This document shows positions 1-6,703 of a stretch of DNA of 10,812 nt, piece after piece; position 1 is the first letter of the stretch, and each line of letters opens with the position of its first letter. Source of the stretch: Sphingomonas sp. (GTDB lineage Bacteria; Pseudomonadota; Alphaproteobacteria; Sphingomonadales; Sphingomonadaceae); the NCBI GenBank assembly GCA_030824725.1, contig JAPJRE010000107.1, positions 1 to 10,812 on the forward strand. The letters are read 5' to 3'. The notes beneath the pieces were generated by a model. It saw only the letters and a list, made by a program, of their open reading frames with translations, ran no database searches and was not told where the DNA came from. The position numbers and the translations under genes are program-made.

Positions 1-1
1 C

Positions 2-748
2 GGCGGCGACCGGACCGACATCGCGCTGCCCCGCCCGCAGCTGGAACTGCTCAAGGCGCTGCGCAAGACCGGCAAGCCGCTGGTCCTGGTCCTCACCAGC
101 GGCAGCGCGGTGGCGGTCGATCCGAGCCTCGCGGACGCGATCCTCGAAGCCTGGTATCCGGGCGAAGAAGGCGGCACCGCGATCGCCGAGACGCTGGCGG
201 GCAAGAACAATCCCTCGGGCCGCCTGCCGCTGACCTTCTACGCCTCGGTCGATGATCTCCCGGCCTTCGTCGATTACGGGATGAAGGAGCGCACCTATCG
301 CTACTTCACCGGCAAGCCGCTCTGGGGCTTCGGCCATGGCCTCAGCTACACCAAGTTCGCCTATGACAGCGTTGCGGTGAAGGCGGCCGGCCTCGGCCAG
401 CCGGTGCAGGTCAGCGCCAGGCTCACCAATGCGGGCAACCGCAGCGGTGAGGAAGTGGCGCAGGTCTATGTCGTCACGCCGGATGCAGGCAAACCAGGCG
501 GGTTCACCACGCCGGTGCTCCAGCGCCAGCTCGCCGGCTTCCAGCGCGCGTCGCTCGCGCCCGGCAAATCGGCCAGCCTGTCGTTTACGCTCGATCCGCG
601 CAGCATCAGCAGCGTCGCGCGCGACGGCACCCGCCGGGTGCTGCCGGGCACCTATCGCATGTGGATCGGCGGCGGCCAGCCGGGCGACGGCGCCGGCCAA
701 TGGGCCGAATTCACTCTCAACGGCGAAGCACAGGAGTTGCCGAAATGA
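2..748 (+). CDS. GH3 family glycoside hydrolase, C-terminal part (5' end outside window); candidate beta-xylosidase
   Basis: The reading frame is open from the left edge and ends in TGA at 746-748, so only the last 248 residues are visible. The first ~125 residues match the GH3 C-terminal alpha/beta sandwich, with the runs AWYPGEEGG, NPSGRLPLTF and YRYFTGKPLWGFGHGLSYT, the last typical of the end of that domain. From about 365 to 748 follows the fibronectin-III-like domain of multidomain GH3 enzymes (LTNAGNRSGEEVAQVYV, LAGFQRASLAPG). The catalytic nucleophile Asp lies in the missing N-terminal domain and cannot be checked. GH3 covers beta-glucosidases, beta-xylosidases and beta-GlcNAcases. 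The neighbours (GH125, GH92, GH29) recall the Xanthomonas nix cluster, whose GH3 member NixI removes core beta-1,2-xylose from plant N-glycans; that specificity is inferred from context only. The stop overlaps the next start (ATGA). The family call is secure, the substrate is not. Confidence 0.93.
   Translation, partial: GGDRTDIALPRPQLELLKALRKTGKPLVLVLTSGSAVAVDPSLADAILEAWYPGEEGGTAIAETLAGKNNPSGRLPLTFYASVDDLPAFVDYGMKERTYRYFTGKPLWGFGHGLSYTKFAYDSVAVKAAGLGQPVQVSARLTNAGNRSGEEVAQVYVVTPDAGKPGGFTTPVLQRQLAGFQRASLAPGKSASLSFTLDPRSISSVARDGTRRVLPGTYRMWIGGGQPGDGAGQWAEFTLNGEAQELPK
732..736 (+). promoter_or_regulatory. Ribosome binding site fixing the GH125 start
   Basis: AGGAG lies 8 bases before the ATG at 745, inside the end of the GH3 gene. 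It selects 745 over the in-frame GTG at 661, and the protein then begins directly with a Tat signal peptide. Confidence 0.7.
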
Positions 749-2184
749 TCGCCAAAAGGATCGACCGCCGCACGCTGCTCGGCTCGGGCCTCGCGCTCGC
801 CGCCACCCCCGCCTTCGCCGCGGACAAGCCGAACTTCGTCAGCAAGCGCCCCGCGCCTGCCGAACGTCGTTTCGTCAGCAAGGCAGTCGAGCGCGAAATC
901 GCCCGCGTTTCCAGCAAGATCGCCGATCCCAAGCTGCGCTGGATGTTCGCCAACTGCTATCCCAACACGCTCGACACCACGGTGAAGATGGGCGTGGTGG
1001 ACGGCAAGCCCGACGCCTTCGTCATCACCGGCGACATCGACGCGCTTTGGCTGCGCGACAGCTCGGCGCAGGTGCGGCCCTATCTGCACCTCGCCAGGGA
1101 AGATGCCGATCTGCGCCGCCTCTATCAGGGTCTGATCGCCCGCCAGGCGCGCTGCATCCTGCTCGATCCCTATGCCAATGCGTTCCTCGAGGATCCGACC
1201 GCCCGCACCAAGCTGGGCTGGGCGCTGCACGACCATACGGAGATGAAGCCGGGCGTCGCCGAGCGGAAGTGGGAGATCGACAGCCTCTGCTATCCCATTC
1301 GATTGGCACATGATTATTGGAAGGCGACAGGCGACACGACGCCGTTCGACGCCACCTGGGCGGAGTCCGCGCGGACGATCCTCCGCACCTTCCGCGAGCA
1401 GCAGCGCAAGAACGGACCGGGCCCCTATCGCTTCACGCGCACCAGCGATCGTCCCACCGAAACGCTGATGCTCGACGGCTATGGCGCGCCGACGCGTCCC
1501 GTCGGGCTGATTCATTCCGGATTCCGCCCTTCGGACGACGCCTGCGTCTACCCGTTCCTCGTTCCGTCGAATCACTTCGCAGTGACGGTACTGCGCGAGC
1601 TTGCTGCACTCGCGAAAGAAACGCGCCGGGATTCCGCGCTTGCGAACGATGCAATGTCGCTGGCCGGTGAAATTGCGGCTGCCTTGCGCGACTATGGCAC
1701 CATGAAATTGCGCGACGGGCGCGAGGTGATCGCCTATGAGGTCGATGGTTTCGGCAACGCGATCTTCATGGACGACGCGAATGTGCCGTCTTTGTCGAGC
1801 CTCGCCTATCTCCGCTGCTTCGATCGCAACGAACCGCTTTGGCAACGCACCGCTGCCGCGGCCTGGAGCGAGGCCAACCCCTATTGGTCGCGCGGCAAGG
1901 TGGTCGAAGGCATTGGCGGGCCGCATGTGGGGCTCGGGCAGGTCTGGCCGATGTCGTTGATCATGCGCGCTTTCAGCCATGATGACGATGTGAGAACGCT
2001 TCGCAATATCCTGCAAATGCTTAGCAATAGCGACGCGGGCACCGGCTTCATCCATGAGGCCGTGAATCAGGATGACCCATCCAAGTTCACCCGGGACTGG
2101 TTCGCCTGGGCCAATGGCCTGTTCGGCGAGCTGCTGGTCCACCTCGCCGCCGTCCAACCCAAGCTGCTTCAGGAAACGCTGTGA
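745..2184 (+). CDS. GH125 exo-alpha-1,6-mannosidase, Tat-exported
   Basis: This 479-residue enzyme should release non-reducing alpha-1,6-linked mannose by an inverting, metal-independent (alpha/alpha)6 mechanism. The start at 745 gives a Tat signal (DRRTLLG, a hydrophobic stretch, then PAFAA near residue 27), so the enzyme should act in the periplasm. GH125 hallmarks are visible: DIDALWLRDSS at residues 97-107, SGFRPSDDA at 258-266, and HEAVNQDDPSKFTRDWFAWAN at 437-457. D265 and E438 are likely acid and base; their 173-residue spacing equals that of D220 and E393 in the Clostridium perfringens enzyme, as I recall those numbers. Length is normal for the family. The gene overlaps GH3 by ATGA and GH92 by GTGA, suggesting translational coupling. 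In the Xanthomonas nix cluster the GH125 member NixL removes the alpha-1,6-mannose once alpha-1,3-mannose and xylose are gone. The second half of the gene is less GC-rich than its neighbours. Confidence 0.95.
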   Translation: MIAKRIDRRTLLGSGLALAATPAFAADKPNFVSKRPAPAERRFVSKAVEREIARVSSKIADPKLRWMFANCYPNTLDTTVKMGVVDGKPDAFVITGDIDALWLRDSSAQVRPYLHLAREDADLRRLYQGLIARQARCILLDPYANAFLEDPTARTKLGWALHDHTEMKPGVAERKWEIDSLCYPIRLAHDYWKATGDTTPFDATWAESARTILRTFREQQRKNGPGPYRFTRTSDRPTETLMLDGYGAPTRPVGLIHSGFRPSDDACVYPFLVPSNHFAVTVLRELAALAKETRRDSALANDAMSLAGEIAAALRDYGTMKLRDGREVIAYEVDGFGNAIFMDDANVPSLSSLAYLRCFDRNEPLWQRTAAAAWSEANPYWSRGKVVEGIGGPHVGLGQVWPMSLIMRAFSHDDDVRTLRNILQMLSNSDAGTGFIHEAVNQDDPSKFTRDWFAWANGLFGELLVHLAAVQPKLLQETL

Positions 2185-4502
2185 TTCTCTCCCGCCGCCA
2201 GTTGCTCGGTACCAGCGCGATCGGGCTTGCCGCTGCCGTTTCTTGTCCCGCTACGGCGACATCGCTCCGCCGCACTGCACCAAATCTGTTTATCGGCACC
2301 GGCGGCACGGGTCACACCTATCCCGGTGCCACCCTGCCGTTCGGCATGGTCCAGCTGAGTCCGGACACCGGAGTCGAGCGTTGGGAGACCTGTTCGGGCT
2401 ATTATCACCCGGATGGCTCGATCCTGGGCTTCTCGCACACCCATTTGTCAGGCACCGGCATCGGTGACATGCTCGACCTGCTCGTCGTCCCCGCCCGGGG
2501 ACCGGTGGTCCTGGAGCCAGGCACGCGCGAGAAGCCCGAGACCGGCTATCGCCAGCGTTATCATGACGAGCATGCCGAGCCTGGTTACTACCACGTCGCG
2601 CTCGACAACGGCGTACGTGCGGAACTCACCGTTACCGAACGAACTGGTTGGCATCGCTACACATTCCCGGCCGGCGCCGGGCACATCCTGCTCGATCTGT
2701 CGCACCTGGTACTCGACAGCTCGGACAGCCCGCCGCTGATCGCCGACGCGTTGATGGAAGTCGAGGCCGACGGCACGATCACCGGCCGGCGACAAGTCTT
2801 CCGCTGGGCCAAGGGCCGCAAGATCTTCTTCGCACTCCAGCTCTCGCGCCAGCCCGATCGCATCACCTTCTACGCCGACGACGATGCCGAGCAGCCCGCC
2901 GGCAGCCGCAAGGTCACTGGCCGGCGACTCAAGGCCGTCCTGCACTATGCGGACGCAGGAAACGCCCCGATTCTCGTGCGTTGCGGGATTTCGGGCGTCG
3001 ATGTCGCCGGTGCCCGCGCCAATCTCGTCACCGAGGCGGGACATTGGGACTTCGACCGCACCCGCCGCGATGCCACCGTCCGGTGGCAACCAGCGCTCGA
3101 CGCCGTCAAGGTCGAGGGCGGCACCGCGGACCAGCGCACGATCCTCAGCACCTCGCTGTACCACGCCCAGCTCGCGCCGACGCTGTTTTCCGACGTCGAC
3201 GGCCGCTATCTCGGCATGGACGGGCAGCTTCACAGCGTGCCCAAGGGCGGCGCGGCCTACAGCACTTATTCGCTGTGGGACACCTATCGGGCCCTCCACC
3301 CGCTCCTCACCCTGATCGCGCCGGATCGTACCAAGTCTCTGGTCGATGACATGATCCGCCAGACCGCGCAGTCGCCCTATGGCCCGCTGGTCTGGCCGCT
3401 CCAGGGCAAGGAAACTGGCACGATGATCGGTTGGCACGGCGTCGTGCCGCTGGCCGAGGCACAGGCCAAGGGCATCGAGGCCGATTATGCCGCCGCCTGG
3501 CCCGCGATCCGCCGCCGCAGCTTCGATTTCACCGCGCCCGACAAGGACAACAGCAAGGGCCGCGATCTCTACGATCGCATGGGCTATGTGCCTGCGGACA
3601 AATGGTTCGAGAGCGTCAGCCGGACGCAGGAATATGCCTATGACGACTGGGCGTCGTCGCATCTCGCCGCCGCGATCGGCGAAAAGGGCGATGCCGAGCG
3701 GCTGCGCACGCGTTCGGGCAACTGGCGCAACGTGATCGACGGCAGCATCGGCTTCGCGCGCCCGCGCTTCGCCGACGGCAGCTGGTGGACGCCCTATGAT
3801 CCGGTCCAGCTCGGCCATATGCCCAAGCCCTGGTGGCGCGACTATACCGAGGCGAATGGCTGGCAGGCGACCTTCCTCAACCAGCACGACGTCTACGGTC
3901 TGATCCGGCACATGGGCGGCGACGCGAAGTTCGAGGCGAAGCTCGACGCGCTGTTCAACGCCCCCTCGACGCTCCCCGACAACGCGCCGCCGGACATTTC
4001 GGGGCTGGTCGGCCAATATGCGCACGGCAACGAGCCCGACCAGCACGCGCCCTATCTCTACGCCTATGTCGGTGCGCCCTGGAAGACGCAGGCGATGGTG
4101 CGGCGACTGTGCACCGAGATGTACAAGAACGATCCCGACGGCATCATCGGCAACGACGATTGCGGCCAGATGAGCGCGTGGTTCGTCTTCTCGGCGCTGG
4201 GCTTCTATCCGGTCGACCCGGTCGAGGCGGCTTATGTGTTCGGCTCGCCGCTGTTCGAGCGGGCCGAGGTGACGGTCGGCAAGGGCCGCAGGCTGGTGGT
4301 CGAGGCGCCGGGCAACCGCGCCGACACGCCGTACATCGCGGCGGTGACGTGGAACGGCAGGCCGTGGACCAAAAGCTGGATCGCGCACGCCGATCTGGTG
4401 AAGGGTGGCACGCTGCGCTTCACCATGGCGGCTAAGCCGAACCCCGCGTTCGGGCGCGCGCTCGCCGATCGACCGCCGTCCAACGGCCGCACGCCCGCCT
4501 GA
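2181..4502 (+). CDS. GH92 alpha-mannosidase, Tat-exported
   Basis: The 773-residue product is a calcium-dependent, inverting exo-alpha-mannosidase (normal family length about 750). The GTG start at 2181 overlaps the GH125 stop, has AGGA at 2171-2174, and opens a Tat signal (SRRQLLG). N-terminal beta-sandwich motifs are FIGTGGTGHTYPGATLPFG from residue 37 and GFSHTHLSGTG at 83-93. The (alpha/alpha)6 domain shows WDTYR at 366-370, YTEANGWQ at 555-562, HGNEPDQH at 615-622 and GNDDCGQMSAW at 657-667. E557 fits the general acid and D658-660 region (D659/D660) the base pair; the ~103-residue separation resembles E533 to D642/D644 of Bacteroides Bt3990 (from memory). A Glu acid argues for a true glycosidase rather than the mannose-phosphate-mannose enzymes, which carry Gln there. 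The bond cleaved (alpha-1,2, 1,3 or other) cannot be fixed; NixK of Xanthomonas, a GH92, takes the alpha-1,3-mannose of plant N-glycans. A cysteine in VSCPATA could hint at lipidation, but weakly. Confidence 0.95.
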   Translation: MILSRRQLLGTSAIGLAAAVSCPATATSLRRTAPNLFIGTGGTGHTYPGATLPFGMVQLSPDTGVERWETCSGYYHPDGSILGFSHTHLSGTGIGDMLDLLVVPARGPVVLEPGTREKPETGYRQRYHDEHAEPGYYHVALDNGVRAELTVTERTGWHRYTFPAGAGHILLDLSHLVLDSSDSPPLIADALMEVEADGTITGRRQVFRWAKGRKIFFALQLSRQPDRITFYADDDAEQPAGSRKVTGRRLKAVLHYADAGNAPILVRCGISGVDVAGARANLVTEAGHWDFDRTRRDATVRWQPALDAVKVEGGTADQRTILSTSLYHAQLAPTLFSDVDGRYLGMDGQLHSVPKGGAAYSTYSLWDTYRALHPLLTLIAPDRTKSLVDDMIRQTAQSPYGPLVWPLQGKETGTMIGWHGVVPLAEAQAKGIEADYAAAWPAIRRRSFDFTAPDKDNSKGRDLYDRMGYVPADKWFESVSRTQEYAYDDWASSHLAAAIGEKGDAERLRTRSGNWRNVIDGSIGFARPRFADGSWWTPYDPVQLGHMPKPWWRDYTEANGWQATFLNQHDVYGLIRHMGGDAKFEAKLDALFNAPSTLPDNAPPDISGLVGQYAHGNEPDQHAPYLYAYVGAPWKTQAMVRRLCTEMYKNDPDGIIGNDDCGQMSAWFVFSALGFYPVDPVEAAYVFGSPLFERAEVTVGKGRRLVVEAPGNRADTPYIAAVTWNGRPWTKSWIAHADLVKGGTLRFTMAAKPNPAFGRALADRPPSNGRTPA

Positions 4503-6703
4503 TGCTGCTCGCCGCCGCGCTCCTGTCGACGGCGCCTTGCGTCGCCGCCGGTGCCGGCGGCACGGTGGCGGCCGACCTGCTGCGCGCGCGGCTGGAGGAG
4601 CGGCGCGCACCGTGCGCCCGGGTATTGCTGGCGCCGCAGGACAGCGTCGAGGCCGCCCTTCCCGCTTCCCGCCGCGCGGCATGGCGCAAGGTCGCACCGC
4701 AGCACCTACCGCGCGAAGGTTTTGCCGTCCGCCGGATCGGCGACACGCTGGTGATCACCGCGCAGGGCACGCGCGGGCTGGTCTATGGCGCGGGCTGGTA
4801 TCTGCGGACCGGTGCGCGGCCGCTGCGCTACGACAGCGCGCCGGCGCGACCCGTGCGGCTCACCCAGATCGGCTATCGCGCCAAGAACAACAGCTACGAT
4901 GCCTGGACGCTGGCGATGTTCCGCCGCCGGATCGAGGATTTCGCTCTGTGGGGCGCCAGCGGCGTCCAGGTCATCGCGCCGGTCTCCGACGACGATGCCA
5001 CCAGCCCGCTCTTCCCCGCACCGCCGCTGGAGACGCTGCGCGGGATCGGCGACATCGCGCATCGCCTCGGCATCGACTTCGCGCTCTATTATCCCAATCT
5101 GCACGACTATGAGACGCAGGCCGAGCGCGAGGCGGAACTCGCCCGCTTCCGCGCGCTGCTCGGCGAACTGCCACAGGTGGATGCGCTCTACGTCCCCGGC
5201 GGCGACCCCGGCCATGCGGCGCCCGAACGGCTTTTCGCGTTGGTCGCCGACGAGGCGGCAGCCCTGCGCGCGCGCAACCCGGCCGCCAGTGTCTGGATTT
5301 CCACCCAAGGCTTCGACGCGGCGGGGCTCGACGCCTTCTACACCCAACTTGCGCGCCGCCCGCGCTGGCTAACCGGGATCTTCGCCGGGCCCCAGACGCG
5401 AGACCCGCTCGTCGTCCAGCAGCGCCATCTGCCCGCCGGCTATCAGCTGCTACTCTATCCCGACATCGCCCACACCATGCACGCGCAGGTGCCGGTCGAT
5501 CGCTGGAGCCCCGCCTTCGCGCTCACCGAGGGCCGCGAGCCGATCAACCCGCGCCCGCGCGCGATGACGTCGCTGTTCCGCCATCTCGATCCGGGCAGCA
5601 GCGGCTTCGTCACTTATTCCGAGGGCGTGAACGACGATGCAAACCAGTTCCTCTGGTTCCGCCTCGGCTGGGATCCACAAACCACGCCCGAAGCCTTCGC
5701 GCGGGATTATGCCGCCGATTTCATCGGCGACCCGGCAGCAGCTAAGGCGTTGTTCGCGCTCGAGGACAATTGGATGGGCGATCCCTCCAAGAACGCCAGC
5801 ATCGATGCGACGCTGGCGCTGATCGACGGCCTCAAGCCCGCCGCCTGGGCCGATTGGCGGATCGACGCGCTCCGCTACCGCGCGGTGTACGACGCGATCG
5901 TCCGCCACCGCCTGATCGCCGCCCGCGCCCGCGAGACCGCCGCCCTTGCCGCCCCCCATGCCGCAACGGCACGCGCAAGGCTGGTGGAAGCCGATCCGGC
6001 GCCCGTACCTGCGCTGCGCACCCGCCTGTTCACGCTCGCCGAGCGGCTGTGGCAAGGCGCGCGGCTCCAGCTCAGCGTGAAGCTGTACGGCGCTTCCACT
6101 GTCGAGCGCGGCGCCAATCTCGACCGCGTCGATGTCGATCTCAACGACCGCGTCTGGATCGAACGCCAGCTCGCCACCCGCACCCCGGCGCAGCTCGCGG
6201 ACTACGCCCGCGCGAAGGAAGGCGCGCTCTACGACGATCTCGGCGACCCGTGGAACGCGCCCCACCTCGTCCGCGGCAGCAGCGCCATCGCCGATCCACT
6301 GCGCTTCCACGGCGCCGTGGAAGGCATCGCTGATCGCACGCCGAACCAGGGCTGGCGGATGTCGTGGATCAGCTATGCCGAAAGCCTGTACGACGCCCCG
6401 CTGCGGCTCCACTATACCGGGCTCGACCCCAAACGCCGCTACCGCCTCGTCGCCACCTATGCCGGCGAGGACTATTGGCTGCCGATGCGACTGGTCGCCA
6501 ATGGCAGCATCGAGCTTCACTCGCCGCTCGATCGCAAGACCAACCCGATGACGGTGGACATCCCTATCCCCGCTGCCGCCACGCGCGGCGGCACGCTCGA
6601 TCTCGCCTGGACGCGGCCTGCCGGCATGGGCGGCAGCGGCCGTGGCCATCAGGTCGCCGAGACCTGGCTCATCCCCGAACCCCTCTCCGGAGAACGCAAA
6701 TGA
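4502..6703 (+). CDS. Uncharacterised secreted TIM-barrel glycosidase-like protein (733 aa), possible beta-N-acetylglucosaminidase
   Basis: I cannot assign this protein to a named GH family. A short hydrophobic signal peptide is followed by a GH20/GH67-type N-terminal alpha/beta domain (TLVITAQGTRGLVYGAGWYLR). Then eight beta-strands of a likely (beta/alpha)8 barrel can be read: TQIGYR 121-126, GVQVIAPVSDDD to 165, IDFALYYPN 191-199, DALYVPGGDPGH 227-238, VWISTQGF 264-271, GIFAGPQ 292-298, YQLLLYPDIAH 314-324 and GFVTYSEGVNDD 368-379. Acidic residues at strand ends (D163-D165, D235, D321, E374, D378/D379) are catalytic candidates. A C-terminal beta-rich domain ends in GMGGSGRGHQV at 708-718 followed by EtWLIP. 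ATG 4502 overlaps the GH92 stop (TGATG) with no Shine-Dalgarno, so translation is probably coupled. No ATG, GTG or TTG lies between the upstream in-frame stop (4433) and 4502. Set among N-glycan exo-enzymes, it is a candidate for the unassigned core beta-GlcNAc or beta-mannose step. That is inference. Confidence 0.85.
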   Translation: MLLAAALLSTAPCVAAGAGGTVAADLLRARLEERRAPCARVLLAPQDSVEAALPASRRAAWRKVAPQHLPREGFAVRRIGDTLVITAQGTRGLVYGAGWYLRTGARPLRYDSAPARPVRLTQIGYRAKNNSYDAWTLAMFRRRIEDFALWGASGVQVIAPVSDDDATSPLFPAPPLETLRGIGDIAHRLGIDFALYYPNLHDYETQAEREAELARFRALLGELPQVDALYVPGGDPGHAAPERLFALVADEAAALRARNPAASVWISTQGFDAAGLDAFYTQLARRPRWLTGIFAGPQTRDPLVVQQRHLPAGYQLLLYPDIAHTMHAQVPVDRWSPAFALTEGREPINPRPRAMTSLFRHLDPGSSGFVTYSEGVNDDANQFLWFRLGWDPQTTPEAFARDYAADFIGDPAAAKALFALEDNWMGDPSKNASIDATLALIDGLKPAAWADWRIDALRYRAVYDAIVRHRLIAARARETAALAAPHAATARARLVEADPAPVPALRTRLFTLAERLWQGARLQLSVKLYGASTVERGANLDRVDVDLNDRVWIERQLATRTPAQLADYARAKEGALYDDLGDPWNAPHLVRGSSAIADPLRFHGAVEGIADRTPNQGWRMSWISYAESLYDAPLRLHYTGLDPKRRYRLVATYAGEDYWLPMRLVANGSIELHSPLDRKTNPMTVDIPIPAAATRGGTLDLAWTRPAGMGGSGRGHQVAETWLIPEPLSGERK
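6689..6693 (+). promoter_or_regulatory. Ribosome binding site fixing the GH29 start
   Basis: GGAGA ends 6 bases before the ATG at 6700. It supports 6700 over in-frame upstream codons inside the previous gene, and the resulting protein starts with a Tat signal peptide. Confidence 0.65.

Noticed and set aside
661..744. Upstream GTG start giving GH125 a 28-residue N-terminal extension
   Set aside because: The extension lies inside GH3, is Arg-rich, and would bury the Tat signal; AGGAG supports the ATG at 745.
652..2157. Long minus-strand open frame (501 aa) opposite GH125
   Set aside because: Arises from GC-rich codon bias on the + strand; no protein family motifs, while the + strand shows clear GH125 motifs.
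2241..2262. Lipobox in the GH92 signal (AVSC)
   Set aside because: The residues fit the lipobox only loosely, with Ala rather than Leu at -3; a plain Tat signal is the simpler reading.
2448..4697. Minus-strand open frame of 749 aa opposite GH92
   Set aside because: Composition is Arg/Ala/Gly-rich and lacks any recognisable domain; it mirrors the coding phase of GH92.
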